Positions 53,317 through 62,941 are shown, counted from the stretch's first letter. The stretch is 64,000 nt of DNA from CAXMRP01 sp965216515 (GCA_965216515.1 OZ244173.1:3472001-3536000); one strand, 5' to 3'. Made by a program: numbers and translations. The notes: generated by a model from the sequence alone, not told the origin.

Positions 53317-54075
53317 ATGACGACCGAATTCTCCTATCAGCTTTTCAGTTCCCGTAAATTTCCGCCCTTGTCTGGCACCTTCCGCATGCTGAAGGAGCTT
53401 GGTTACACCCAGGTTGAAGGCTATGGCGCTCTGTATACCGACGCGGATCTCGTGGACGAATTGCGCAGCCTGCTGGACCAGACCGGCCTGACGATGCCGT
53501 CGGGGCACTTCAGCCTCGATCAGTTGGAAGGCGAACCCGGCCGTGTCATAGAAATCGCCAGGCTGCTGGGGCTTTCCGCGATCTTCTGCCCCCATCTGGC
53601 CGCGGAGAAGCGCCCGACCGATGTCGATGGCTACAAAGCATTCGGCCAGCGGCTCCAAAGGGCGGGTGCGCCCTTTCGTGCCGCCGGCTTTGAATTCGGC
53701 TGGCACAATCACGATTTCGAGTTCATGCCGCTTTCCGACGGTTCTGTTCCCATGGAACGGATTTTCGCGGCGGCGCCGGATCTCGCCTGGGAGGCGGACA
53801 TCGCGTGGATTGCCGTCGCCGGAATCGACCCCTTGGGCTGGATCGACAGCTACGGCGACCGGATCGCTGCTGTCCATGTCAAGGACATCGCGCCGCCCGG
53901 CCAATGCGCCACCGAGGATGGATGGGAGGATGTCGGCGAAGGCACGCTGGATTGGCCGGCACTAATGGCGGCGTTGCGCGGTACGTCGGCAAGGCTGTTC
54001 GTCATGGAACATGACAATCCCAGCGACGACAAACGATTTGCCCGCCGCTCGATTGCAGCCGCAAGGACTTACTGA
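53317..54075 (+). CDS. Sugar phosphate isomerase/epimerase (xylose isomerase-like TIM barrel)
   Basis: 252 residues from the ATG at 53317 (AAGGA upstream). TIM-barrel AP-endonuclease-2 fold: LKELGYTQVEGYGALY, metal-ligand segments FGWHNHDFEF, WEADIAWIAVAG and AAVHVKDI, and FVMEHDNPSD near the end. The family includes IolE/IolI-type cyclitol and ketose enzymes. It leads an apparent three-gene catabolic unit with a Gfo/Idh/MocA dehydrogenase and IolC. Confidence 0.85.
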   Translation: MTTEFSYQLFSSRKFPPLSGTFRMLKELGYTQVEGYGALYTDADLVDELRSLLDQTGLTMPSGHFSLDQLEGEPGRVIEIARLLGLSAIFCPHLAAEKRPTDVDGYKAFGQRLQRAGAPFRAAGFEFGWHNHDFEFMPLSDGSVPMERIFAAAPDLAWEADIAWIAVAGIDPLGWIDSYGDRIAAVHVKDIAPPGQCATEDGWEDVGEGTLDWPALMAALRGTSARLFVMEHDNPSDDKRFARRSIAAARTY

Positions 54076-54132
54076 TCTGTCGGCGACCGGAGCGGCGAAA
54101 CCTGCCAATCAAAACACCGAAACGGAATGACA

Positions 54133-55278
54133 ATGAGCGACCCATTCGGCATCGGCATAATCGGATGCGGCAACATTTCCTCCACCTATTTCCAACTCGC
54201 CCCGCTGTTTGGCGACCTGGAATTAAGGGCCTGCGCCGACATCAACATGCACGCCGCACAGGCACGGGCCGATGCGTTTGGCGTGGAGGCACGATCCGTC
54301 GACCGGCTTCTGGCCGATGACGATATCGAAGTTATCGTCAATCTCACTGTTCCGGACGTCCACTATTCGGTGACAAGCCGGATTCTCCAGGCAGGCAAAC
54401 ATGCCTATTCCGAAAAGCCGCTGACCCTGTCTGTTGCCGATGGCAAGGCGCTGGCGGCGCTGTCGAGCGAAACCGGTCGACGTGTTGGCTGTGCGCCGGA
54501 TACCTTCCTCGGAGGCGCTCATCAGTTGGCGCGCCGGGTGATCGACCGCAATCTGATTGGTGATATCGTTGCCGGCACCTGCCATTTCATGTCCCACGGC
54601 ATGGAGAGCTGGCATCCCAATCCGGATTTCTTCTTTCTGCCGGGCGGTGGTCCGATCCTGGATATGGGGCCGTATTACATCGCAAATCTAATCAACCTCA
54701 TCGGTCCGGTGCATCGGGTGGCGGCGCTTGCTTCCGCTGCGACTCCGACCCGAACCATAGGCAGCCAACCGCGGGCCGGTGAGGTCATTCCGGTCAAGAC
54801 CCCGACCAACATCCATGCGCTGCTGGAGTTTGAAACGGGTGCGACAATCACGCTTTCGGCAAGTTGGGACATCTGGGCGCATCAACACGCCAACATGGAA
54901 CTTTACGGCCTTGAGGGCTCGCTGTTCGTGCCGGACCCGAACTACTTTGGCGGTACCGTCCGCACCGCCGGCCGTAGCGGTGATATCAGTCCCGTCGCGG
55001 AATGGGATCATCCGTTTTCGGCACCAAATCAGGAGCAGAAATCCCGTATGATCGCCAACTATCGGACGGCTGGCCTCGCCGACATGGTGGCGGCGATCCG
55101 GGAGGGCCGCGATCACCGGTGTTCCCTGGAGCGCGCGCTCCATACCGTCGACATCATGATGGCGATCCTGAAGTCCGGCGAGACCGGCGAATTCGTGGAG
55201 TTGACGACAAGCTGCACCCGCCCGGCGGCGCTCGGTGTGGAGGAAGCGCGGAACTTGTTGCGTGCCCCGGCAGCATGA
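54133..55278 (+). CDS. Gfo/Idh/MocA family NAD(P)-dependent dehydrogenase
   Basis: 381 residues from the ATG at 54133 (GGA six bases upstream; ATG 54127 also possible). The N-terminal Rossmann motif is IGIIGCGNISSTYF, followed by LRACADI and the conserved YSEKPLTLSVADGKAL (catalytic-region EKP). The C-terminal alpha/beta domain has GGGPILDMGPYYIANLINLIGPVHRV with the conserved D.G.Y/H elements. It oxidises a sugar or cyclitol hydroxyl. The context with IolC suggests inositol-like substrates. Confidence 0.9.
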   Translation: MSDPFGIGIIGCGNISSTYFQLAPLFGDLELRACADINMHAAQARADAFGVEARSVDRLLADDDIEVIVNLTVPDVHYSVTSRILQAGKHAYSEKPLTLSVADGKALAALSSETGRRVGCAPDTFLGGAHQLARRVIDRNLIGDIVAGTCHFMSHGMESWHPNPDFFFLPGGGPILDMGPYYIANLINLIGPVHRVAALASAATPTRTIGSQPRAGEVIPVKTPTNIHALLEFETGATITLSASWDIWAHQHANMELYGLEGSLFVPDPNYFGGTVRTAGRSGDISPVAEWDHPFSAPNQEQKSRMIANYRTAGLADMVAAIREGRDHRCSLERALHTVDIMMAILKSGETGEFVELTTSCTRPAALGVEEARNLLRAPAA

Positions 55279-55338
55279 TCGATGGACGGGCCCGCCTGGC
55301 CGGCGAAAGCGATAAATCCGAACGCGGGATTATGGGAT

Positions 55339-57249
55339 ATGAAGCTTGATGTGATCACCATCGGCCGGTCTTCGGTGGACCTCTACGGCGCCCAGGTCGG
55401 CGGCAGGCTGGAAGACATGGCGTCTTTCAACAAATATGTCGGCGGCTCACCGACGAATATGGCGGTGGGTACGGCCCGGCTGGGCTTGAAATCGGGATTG
55501 ATAACCCGCGTCGGCGACGAACATATGGGCCGGTTCCTGCTCGAGGAACTGGAACGCGAAGGTGTCGACATCACGGGTGTAACTGTCGATCCGGACCGGC
55601 TGACCGCCCTGGTCATTCTTGGCATCCGGGACGCCGAACGGTTTCCCCTGATATTCTATCGCGAAAATTGCGCTGACATGGCTCTTTGCGAGGATGATAT
55701 CGATCCGCACCATATCGCGCGCGCCGATTGCATTGCAGCAACAGGGACTCATCTCAGTCATCCGCAAACCGAAGCTGCCGTTGTAAAGGCGCTTGGTCTG
55801 GCCCGCGCCAATGGCGCCCGCACCGCGCTGGACATCGACTATCGTCCGAACCTCTGGGGCCTCGCCGGCCACGGTGCGGGCGAGGAGCGGTTCATCGCGT
55901 CCGGCGCCGTCACCGCGAAGTTGCAGGCGACACTGCATCTGTTTGATCTGATTGTCGGCACCGAAGAGGAATTTCATATCGCCGGCGGCTCGACCGACAC
56001 GATCGCGGCGCTTCGTGCGGTGCGGGAAAAAAGCAAGGCGATCCTTGTCTGCAAGCGGGGCCCCATGGGCGCGGCGGCGTTTGAGGGCGAAATCCCCAAT
56101 ACCCTGGATGAAGGCAGGTCCGGACCCGGCTTTCCGATCGAGGTCTTCAACGTCCTGGGTGCCGGAGATGGCTTCATGTCCGGTTTGCTGCGCGGGTGGC
56201 TCCGTGACGAGCCGTGGGAAACCACGCTTACATATGCAAATGCGTGCGGCGCATTCGCCGTCTCCCGGCACGGTTGCGCCCCGGCCTATCCGAGTTGGGA
56301 GGAACTGACCTGGTTCCTGGAGAACGGATCACCTGAACGCGCGCTGCGAAAGGACCGTGATCTGGAGCACATTCATTGGGCGACAAACCGGTCCGGCGAA
56401 TGGCCGGACCTGAAGGTATTCGCATTTGATCACCGCAGCCAGTTCGAAGACATGGCGGCGGAAACGGAGGCGGATCCGGACCGAATCGGTGAATTCAAGA
56501 CACTTTGCCTGGCGGCGGCGCAGGAGGTCGCGGCAGGCGAACCGGGATTTGGCGTGCTTTGTGATCGCCGGCTGGGCCGGGATGCCCTCTATGCCGCCGC
56601 CGGGACCGGATTGTGGATCGGTCGACCGGTCGAGCAACCTGGATCGCGCCCGCTGCGTCTGGAAATCGGTCCGGACTTCGGATCGGATTTGTCGGAGTGG
56701 CCGCGCGCGCATGTCGTCAAGGTTTTGTGCCTCTACCACCCCGACGATGAACCGGCGACCAAGGCCGATCAGGATGAAACGCTGATGCGGCTTGCCGATG
56801 CCGCCCGCCGGAACGGCCTGGAATTCCTCCTTGAGATCATTCCCTCCAAAGTCGGCGCCTGCGCCGACGAAACGACGGCACAGATTGTCCGCCACATCCA
56901 TGGCCTTGGAATCCGCCCCGACTGGTGGAAGCTGGAACCGATGAGGAACGACGCCGCCTGGGCGGCTGCCTGCGGCGCGGTGGCGGAGGGCGATCCCTGG
57001 TGCCGCGGGATCGTCGTCCTGGGCCTGGAGGCGCCGGAGGACCATCTGCGCGAATGCTTCCAGGTGGCGGCCCGCCATGAACTCGTCAGGGGCTTCGCAG
57101 TCGGCCGATCGATTTTCGCCGATCCGGCAAGGGACTGGTTCGCCGGTTGCATTGATGACAGGGCCGCGGTTCGGACCATGGCCGACCGGTACCGCAATCT
57201 GTGCGCGATCTGGGATGATGCCCGGACAAAAGCCGGAATTGCTGTCTAG
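55339..57249 (+). CDS. iolC: Bifunctional 5-dehydro-2-deoxygluconokinase with DUF2090 domain (IolC type)
   Basis: 636 residues from the ATG at 55339, whose MKLDVITIGRSSVDLYGAQVGGRLEDM start is the family N-terminus; an in-frame ATG at 55282 is unlikely. Residues 1-~320 are a PfkB kinase: GGSPTNMAVGTARLG, ALDIDYRPNLWG and the catalytic VLGAGDGFMSGLLRG. Residues ~345-636 form the DUF2090 aldolase-like domain (FAFDHRSQFEDM; EIIPSK). IolC phosphorylates 5-dehydro-2-deoxygluconate in myo-inositol catabolism. No iolD, iolB or iolA is adjacent. Confidence 0.93.
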   Translation: MKLDVITIGRSSVDLYGAQVGGRLEDMASFNKYVGGSPTNMAVGTARLGLKSGLITRVGDEHMGRFLLEELEREGVDITGVTVDPDRLTALVILGIRDAERFPLIFYRENCADMALCEDDIDPHHIARADCIAATGTHLSHPQTEAAVVKALGLARANGARTALDIDYRPNLWGLAGHGAGEERFIASGAVTAKLQATLHLFDLIVGTEEEFHIAGGSTDTIAALRAVREKSKAILVCKRGPMGAAAFEGEIPNTLDEGRSGPGFPIEVFNVLGAGDGFMSGLLRGWLRDEPWETTLTYANACGAFAVSRHGCAPAYPSWEELTWFLENGSPERALRKDRDLEHIHWATNRSGEWPDLKVFAFDHRSQFEDMAAETEADPDRIGEFKTLCLAAAQEVAAGEPGFGVLCDRRLGRDALYAAAGTGLWIGRPVEQPGSRPLRLEIGPDFGSDLSEWPRAHVVKVLCLYHPDDEPATKADQDETLMRLADAARRNGLEFLLEIIPSKVGACADETTAQIVRHIHGLGIRPDWWKLEPMRNDAAWAAACGAVAEGDPWCRGIVVLGLEAPEDHLRECFQVAARHELVRGFAVGRSIFADPARDWFAGCIDDRAAVRTMADRYRNLCAIWDDARTKAGIAV

Positions 57250-57364
57250 GCGATCGGCGCCGGCTTCGCGCGCTGTCCGTTCAATCCGTTTTGATTGGCC
57301 GGCTGGCGATTCCGACCCTAGAATTGCCGGGAGGAGTTTGGCGGGTTGCGGACCGGGGCAGGCA

Positions 57365-58171
57365 ATGATCATTGCGCGGCGAGTCTTGTGGACGGCACTT
57401 GGTGTCTTCGGATTGCAGCTCGGCCTTCCGGTTGCCGGGGCGGGCGCGGCAAGCAGCATGTGCTTCGCCATCGCCCAGGCGCCATCCGGTGTCCAGCTGG
57501 CCTCGCTGAACGACATTGCAACCGAGCTCCCCTCGGTCACCATAGAGTATGCCGGCCATTCCACCTTTCGCATCAGCACCGAGGAAGGTATTGTCATCGC
57601 CACGGACTATGCCGGCTACGCCGGAGAGGGGCGGCGTCCGGATGTGGTCACGATGAACCATGCCCATTCATCCCATTTCACCGAATTGCCGGATCCGCGC
57701 ATTTCCCATGTTCTGCGCGGATGGAGCGAAGATGGCGGGGCGGCGAACCACGAACTGCGTCTGAAAGATGTACTGATCCGCAACATACCGACGGACATCC
57801 GCCGCTTCGACGGCGTGGAGCCATTTGGCAACTCGATTTTTGTCTTTGAAGTGGCCGGCCTGTGTATCGGACATCTGGGCCATCTGCACCATATGCCAAG
57901 TGAAGAGCACTATGCCCGGATCGGGCGATTGGATGTGGTTATGGTTCCGGTCGATGGCACCTACACAATGGATGTCCACGCCATGGTTAAGGTGCTTGAA
58001 CGCCTGCGTACCCGCCTGGTCCTTCCCATGCACTATTTCGGGCAGGCGACGCTGGATCGGTTCCTGTCCGCCATGGCACCGACCTATGAAATCAGATACC
58101 CCACCGAAGATACGTTGAGGTTGACGCTTCGCGACCTGCCGGAGAAACCGACCGTGATGGTCTTGAGATAG
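57365..58171 (+). CDS. Secreted MBL-fold (metallo-beta-lactamase superfamily) protein
   Basis: 268 residues from the ATG at 57365. Residues 1-~29 form a signal peptide ending AGAAS. The metal motif region is MNHAHSSHF, an HxHxxH in which the usual Asp of HxHxDH is Ser. Further motifs are SVTIEYAGHSTFRIST, VLRGW, CIGHLGHLHH, VDGTYTMD and LPMHYFG. The UlaG-like layout is clear, but the altered motif and export make its activity uncertain. It is convergent with the ABC transporter ATPase gene. Confidence 0.8.
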   Translation: MIIARRVLWTALGVFGLQLGLPVAGAGAASSMCFAIAQAPSGVQLASLNDIATELPSVTIEYAGHSTFRISTEEGIVIATDYAGYAGEGRRPDVVTMNHAHSSHFTELPDPRISHVLRGWSEDGGAANHELRLKDVLIRNIPTDIRRFDGVEPFGNSIFVFEVAGLCIGHLGHLHHMPSEEHYARIGRLDVVMVPVDGTYTMDVHAMVKVLERLRTRLVLPMHYFGQATLDRFLSAMAPTYEIRYPTEDTLRLTLRDLPEKPTVMVLR

Positions 58172-58201
58172 TTGTCGCTGCCGGTGGCGGGTTGCGGCCG
58201 G

Positions 58202-58996
58202 TCAGCCAAGGACCAGGGCGTCGTCGGCGAGCGTCTCGCCGCGCACCGACGTGAACATATCCATAAGATCGGCCACGCCCATCCCCGCACGCTCCGTGCC
58301 GGCGACATCCAGCACAACCTCGCCCTGGTGCAACATGACCGTGCGCGAACCGCACGCCAGGGCATCCTTCATCGAATGGGTAACCATCAGGATTGTCAGG
58401 TCGAACTCTTCGAACACCCGATCCGTGAGGTCGATGACGAATGCTGCCATGCGGGGATCGAGCGCGGCAGTGTGTTCGTCCAGAAGCAGGATGCGGCTGT
58501 CCGCAAGCGTTGCCATGATCAGAGAGACAGCCTGCCGCTGGCCGCCGGACAGAAGGCCGATCCGGTCGCCGAGCCGGTCCTCCAGGCCAAGACCGAGCAC
58601 CCGGATCCGGTCGGCAAACAACTCCCGGCTGGCCTTGTTGACCGCCAGCCGCCAGCTTCGGCGGGAACCCCGCTTCTGTGCCAGCGCCAGGTTTTCCTCG
58701 ATTGTCAGCGAAGCGCAGGTTCCCGCCAGCGGATCCTGGAAAACCCGGGCCGCGTAGTGCGCCCGGTTGTGAACCGGCTGCCGGGTAACGTCTATGCCGT
58801 CGACAAGCACCGAGCCCGAAGTTGGAGGGGTCTCTCCGGATAGCACGCCAAGCAAGGTGGATTTGCCGGCTCCGTTTGAGCCGATGACCGTCACGAACTC
58901 CCCGGTCGGCACGTCGAGGCTGATGCCGCGAAGCGCGTGGGTCTCCAGCACCGTCCCCGGATGGAAGACGAGCCTGATGTCCTTTGCCGAGATCAT
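58202..58996 (-). CDS. ABC transporter ATP-binding protein (TrpZ-like)
   Basis: 264 residues. Walker A GSNGAGKST (about residue 39), Q-loop region, signature LLSGGQRQAVSL, Walker B ILLLDEHTAALD, and switch His in MVTHSM. It powers the importer formed with the permease and binding protein upstream on the same strand; its ATG overlaps the permease stop by 4 bp. Confidence 0.92.
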   Translation of the reverse strand: MISAKDIRLVFHPGTVLETHALRGISLDVPTGEFVTVIGSNGAGKSTLLGVLSGETPPTSGSVLVDGIDVTRQPVHNRAHYAARVFQDPLAGTCASLTIEENLALAQKRGSRRSWRLAVNKASRELFADRIRVLGLGLEDRLGDRIGLLSGGQRQAVSLIMATLADSRILLLDEHTAALDPRMAAFVIDLTDRVFEEFDLTILMVTHSMKDALACGSRTVMLHQGEVVLDVAGTERAGMGVADLMDMFTSVRGETLADDALVLG

Positions 58997-59889
58997 GTCC
59001 GGGCCGCCTTTGCGGTTTGCCGCGCTGCCCGGATCTTCGGCATCACGAGCGCCGCCGCCACAAGCACCGCGGTTACAAAATTGAGGTCGGAAGCCTGGAG
59101 GCCGAAGGCGCCTGTCGAGAGGGCAAACGCAATGGCCAGCCGGTAGATTACAGAGCCGGCGATACAGGCGAAAACCACGACGACAAGACGGGTGCTGCGA
59201 AACAGCGTCTCACCCAGAATGACCGCGGCAAGGCCGACAACGATCGTTCCCACACCGGCAGTCACGTCGGCAAAGCCGTTGGTCTGGGCAAAAAGCGCGC
59301 CGCCGAGCGCCACCAGCGCGTTGGAGATCGCCAGTCCGGCATAGGTGAGTGCCGCCGTGTCACCGCCATTTGCCCGCACCATGCGTTGATTGACGCCGGT
59401 TGCCCGCATGGCGAGCCCGAAATCGCTGTGAAGAAACCGCACCAGCACGATCGCGCATACAAGAGCAATTGCTCCGACGAATACCGGGCGGGCGATTGCC
59501 GTCATGTCGACGAACCGGGCCATGGAGTCCAGGATCGTCGGCTCGTTCAGCAACGCGATGTTCGGCCGGCCCATGATCCGGATATTCACCGAAAAGGCGG
59601 CGATCATGGTGAGAATGCCGGCGAGGAGATGGAGGATGCCACAGCGGATCGCAAGAAAACCGGTCACAAGTCCGGTCATGCCGCCGGCGATGATTGCCAT
59701 GCCGGTCGCAATCCAGGGATCGATTCCGCTGACAATCGCTGCCGCTGCGACGGCGGCGCCCATCGGAAAACTCCCGTCGACCGTCAGGTCGGGGAAATCC
59801 AGGACGCGAAAAGTGATATAGACCCCGAGCGCGACAAGGCCGTAGACAAGCCCGATTTCCAGCGCGCCGAGAAAGGCAAAGAGCGACAC
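58993..59889 (-). CDS. ABC transporter permease (TrpY-like)
   Basis: 298 residues from a GTG at 59889; an in-frame ATG at 59952 would add 21 Arg-rich residues. About 8-9 membrane helices. FLGALEIGLVYGLVALGVYITFRVLDFPDLTVDGSFPMGAA is the conserved start of the TrpY/branched-chain-like permease family paired with DUF534-type binding proteins. It is the middle gene of the SBP-permease-ATPase operon. Confidence 0.88.
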   Translation of the reverse strand: MSLFAFLGALEIGLVYGLVALGVYITFRVLDFPDLTVDGSFPMGAAVAAAAIVSGIDPWIATGMAIIAGGMTGLVTGFLAIRCGILHLLAGILTMIAAFSVNIRIMGRPNIALLNEPTILDSMARFVDMTAIARPVFVGAIALVCAIVLVRFLHSDFGLAMRATGVNQRMVRANGGDTAALTYAGLAISNALVALGGALFAQTNGFADVTAGVGTIVVGLAAVILGETLFRSTRLVVVVFACIAGSVIYRLAIAFALSTGAFGLQASDLNFVTAVLVAAALVMPKIRAARQTAKAART

Positions 59890-60006
59890 GGTATCAGTGT
59901 CGGCCCGGCCGCGGCGCGGCACGTGGCGCGCTCGCCATGTCGGCCGGGGCAACTGATCGCATCCCCGGCCGGTTCCAGGTCATCCGCATTTCGCAGTGCA
60001 GCCTGT

Positions 60007-60987
60007 CTATTCCACGACCCGGGTCGCGTCTTTGGCGATCATTTCCGGGATCTTGACCCCCAGCATGTCGGCTGCCTTGGGATTGATCACCAGATCGGAC
60101 CCTTGCGCGATTTTCGACGGGATACTCGCCGGGTCTGCGCCATTCAGAATTTGGGCGACATAGTCCGCCGTCTGATACCCGATCTGATAGTAGTCGAAAC
60201 CGAGCGCCGCGACAGCGCCGGAATCCACAAAGCTGGTTTCGCCGGCGACCACCGGCTTGCCGGCTTCGTTGGCGGCGGCGATGAGCGCATCGATGGCGGT
60301 CGCCACCGTATTGTCCGTCATGGCGTAGAGCACGTCAGCCTTGGAAGCGGCAACCTGGGCCGCGCTCTTGATTTCAGAACTTTTGGTTGCCGTCGCCTCG
60401 ATGACTTCCAGATTGTGGGAAGGCGCGTACTGCTTGACGGCATTGACAAGCGACACCGCGTTCGCCTCGCCGGGATTGTAGACAAGGCCGACCGTTTTGG
60501 CATTTGGGACAAGGTCGACAATGAGCGCGAGATGTTGCTCGATTGGCGACATGTCCGACAGACCTGTCACGTTGCCGCCCGGGGCATCCATGGATTGCAC
60601 CAGCTTGGCGCCGACCGGATCGGTCACCGCTGTGAACACGATCGGAATATCCTTTGTGGCCGCGGCAAGTGCCTGTGCCGTCGGCGTCGCAATTCCGACC
60701 ATGACATCCGGGCCTTCACCGACGAACTGCCGCGCGATCTGCGCCGCGACGGCGGGATTACCCTGCGCGGTCTGATAGGTGAACTTCAGGTTCTTTCCCT
60801 CTTCGAACCCGGCTGCCTTCAAACCGTCGAGAAGGCCGCTTCGCGCCGCGTCAAGCGCCGGATGTTCGACGATCTGCGATACCGCCACGGTCTTCATGTC
60901 CTGTGCGAGCCCGGTGTCGTTGGCCATGCCGGCAACCGCAAACGCGCCGGCGGCCGCCAGAATGGAAAGGGATTTGCGTAATTTCAT
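60007..60987 (-). CDS. ABC transporter substrate-binding protein (TrpX/DUF534 family)
   Basis: 326 residues from the ATG at 60987 (GGAGG upstream). Signal peptide to about residue 29 (GLAQDM). The family pattern is VAVSQIVEHPALDAARSGLLDGLKAAGFEEGKN, then TPTAQALAAATKDIPIVFTAVTDPVGAKLV, and GFDYYQIGYQTADYVAQILNG near the end. Members bind tryptophan or other aromatic amino acids in the periplasm. It is the first gene of the three-gene importer operon. Confidence 0.92.
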   Translation of the reverse strand: MKLRKSLSILAAAGAFAVAGMANDTGLAQDMKTVAVSQIVEHPALDAARSGLLDGLKAAGFEEGKNLKFTYQTAQGNPAVAAQIARQFVGEGPDVMVGIATPTAQALAAATKDIPIVFTAVTDPVGAKLVQSMDAPGGNVTGLSDMSPIEQHLALIVDLVPNAKTVGLVYNPGEANAVSLVNAVKQYAPSHNLEVIEATATKSSEIKSAAQVAASKADVLYAMTDNTVATAIDALIAAANEAGKPVVAGETSFVDSGAVAALGFDYYQIGYQTADYVAQILNGADPASIPSKIAQGSDLVINPKAADMLGVKIPEMIAKDATRVVE

Positions 60988-61387
60988 TCCGTGATCCTCC
61001 ACTGTGTCGGGCGCCCTGCGGCCCGCAATTGGCGGCAGTTCTACATTGGAGCATGGGTATCGGGCAATCGGCATACGCAGTGGGGCGGATATGAAATGAG
61101 CGGCCCGCCCGTGATTGCGAAAAGGTGCGGACCCCTGCCGCCTGGCTGAATCCCGGCAGGATCTGTCTGGCCGGTCCGGTTATCCTGTCGGCCGAGGCGG
61201 TTTTGCCGCATTTGTCGGGACGTATGGTGGTTCGGCTTCCTCGGCTGCACTTTGCATCGGCCGGCCCTTTGTCGGGTCGGCAGGTGCAAAGTTGCCGCGC
61301 ACCGCGCCATCTTGCTCGGGTTTGGCGGCTTTCGGTTGATTCGGAAATTCCGACATGATGCGCGAGGCTTGGCCCCGCCATCTGAGA
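60988..61387. promoter_or_regulatory. Upstream region of the TrpXYZ-like operon
   Basis: 400 bp between the operon start and the end of the lytic transglycosylase gene. No gene is supported. It holds the importer promoter. An 8-bp inverted repeat (ACTTTGCA / TGCAAAGT, about 30-bp spacer, near 61249-61295) is the only structure I noticed. Confidence 0.45.
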
Positions 61388-62602
61388 TCATTGGAGCCGG
61401 GCCAGCAATCCCGGGGTTGGATAGGAATCCGCCGGAAGTCCGAGCTTCTTTTGAACATCCTTGACCGCGGCCCGCGTACGGGCGCCGATCACGCCGTCGA
61501 TTTTGCCGACATCGTAGCCGCGATCAACGAGGATCGTTTGCAACTGCTTGGTTTGTTGGAGCGAAAGCGGCGTGACCTCGGCCCGGCCTCGGCCGACCTT
61601 GGGCGCACCCGCGAGCCGCGTGGCGAAATAGGCGGCTGTCGTGGAATAAACCAGTGACTGGTTCCAGTTCAGATACACGTCGAAATTCGGATAGGCGAGG
61701 AACGCCGGTCCGTTGCGGCCCATTGGCAGCAGCAGAGCCGACGGCAATGCATCCGCCGGCAATTTGCCATAGGCCGGCTTCACGCCCCATGCCACCCACT
61801 GCGAGCGCGGATGGCGTATCGCCAGATCGGCCTGGTCCCATGGAAGGGTATCCGGAATTCGGACTTCCTGCAGCCACGGTTCGCCGCGCCGCCAACCGAA
61901 TCGCGCCAGAACGTTGGCCGTCGAGGCCAGCGCATCGGGTGCGCTGCGGATAAGATTTCGTCGACCGTCGCCATCGTAATCGACGGCGCTTTCATAGTAG
62001 TCGGAGGGCAGGAATTGCATTTGCCCCAACTCGCCGGCCCAGGCACCGCGCATCTCGTGCACGCCGAGATCGCCATTGTCGATCAGCCGCAGGGCGTCCA
62101 TCAGCTGCGGGCGAAACAATTCAGGTCGCCGGCAATCATGGGCCAGGGTCGCCAGCGCCCTGATTGTCGGGAAGTCTCCGGTGTTGGCTCCGAAGTCGGT
62201 TTCCAGGCCCCAAAATCCGGAGATCACCGGACCGGGCACGCCATACTCCTGTTCGATGCGGGCAAACAGCGATTTGTGCTTTTTCAGGTTGGCGCGACCC
62301 TGATCGAGCCTGTACTGGGCCACCATCCGACTTGAGAATTTCAGAAAGCTCTGCGCGAAGACGCCCTGCTTGCGGTCGCGGTTGATGACCGTTTGCGAAG
62401 GGGCAACACCGGAAAGCGCCGAATCGATGGTGTGCTTTGATACGCCGGCGCCTGCGGCTTCTTGTCTGAACCCGTCAAGCCACGCCGAAAAGGAATTGCC
62501 GCATTGTGCGGTTGCCGGTGATGCGGTGGCGGTTACGATAATACAGGCAATCAGACCACTTGCGGCCACCATGCGGTGGCAAAACGTCGTTTGGCACATC
62601 AC
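61388..62602 (-). CDS. Lytic murein transglycosylase, MltB family, with peptidoglycan-binding domain
   Basis: 404 residues. Signal peptide to about residue 32 (ATAQC; the Cys is not in a clear lipobox). SLT-like MltB domain: FRQEAAGAGVSKHTIDSAL, YGVPGPVISGFWGLETDFGANTGDFP (catalytic Glu in GLETDFG), AGELGQMQFLPSDYYESAVDYDGDGRRNL, and YLNWNQSLVYSTTAAYFATRLAG. The C-terminal ~60 residues are a PG_binding_1 domain (YDVGKIDGVIGARTRAAVKDVQ). It cleaves glycan strands to 1,6-anhydro ends in the periplasm. Confidence 0.94.
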   Translation of the reverse strand: MMCQTTFCHRMVAASGLIACIIVTATASPATAQCGNSFSAWLDGFRQEAAGAGVSKHTIDSALSGVAPSQTVINRDRKQGVFAQSFLKFSSRMVAQYRLDQGRANLKKHKSLFARIEQEYGVPGPVISGFWGLETDFGANTGDFPTIRALATLAHDCRRPELFRPQLMDALRLIDNGDLGVHEMRGAWAGELGQMQFLPSDYYESAVDYDGDGRRNLIRSAPDALASTANVLARFGWRRGEPWLQEVRIPDTLPWDQADLAIRHPRSQWVAWGVKPAYGKLPADALPSALLLPMGRNGPAFLAYPNFDVYLNWNQSLVYSTTAAYFATRLAGAPKVGRGRAEVTPLSLQQTKQLQTILVDRGYDVGKIDGVIGARTRAAVKDVQKKLGLPADSYPTPGLLARLQ

Positions 62603-62941
62603 TCGCTCTCCCTGGCTGGCGGTTAATCATATCGTCCTGTCCACCGACGACAATGTGCATCGCGACATGTCACCTGGATTTTCCATCGTGGCGCGGCAAT
62701 GCGCGGTCCGGTCATCAATGCCTGCCGCTGTATTGTCTGCGGTTGTTTCTGGCACAATCGGCTCGATGATTGCCCGCGACAGTTGCACGCACGCCGACGA
62801 AATCCTCGAAACGCTCTGGAACAAAAAAGTCTGCTATGTTAATATATTATTAAGGATTTCTTCCGCGGGGGCGTTAACCATAATTTGGTGGTCTTCGGTT
62901 TTGGCAGTGCGTTGCGTTATCAAGGGTTGAGTTCGGCCACA
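62603..62941. promoter_or_regulatory. AT-rich divergent promoter region: transglycosylase / RpfF-like gene
   Basis: Up to 339 bp between divergent genes (the RpfF-like start is uncertain). The centre (62834-62890) is markedly AT-rich for this genome and holds the CtrA-like site and a second TTAACC at 62874. Confidence 0.55.
62839..62853 (+). promoter_or_regulatory. CtrA-like site TTAA-N7-TTAA
   Basis: TTAA at 62839-62842 and 62850-62853 with a 7-bp spacer, the CtrA consensus core; the base after the second half is G rather than C. It lies 89-103 bp upstream of the proposed RpfF-like start. The local sequence is AT-rich, so chance cannot be excluded. Confidence 0.45.

Noticed and set aside
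58984..60981. Long plus-strand open frame (665 codons) opposite the ABC importer
   Set aside because: It runs across three real minus-strand genes and has no domain content.
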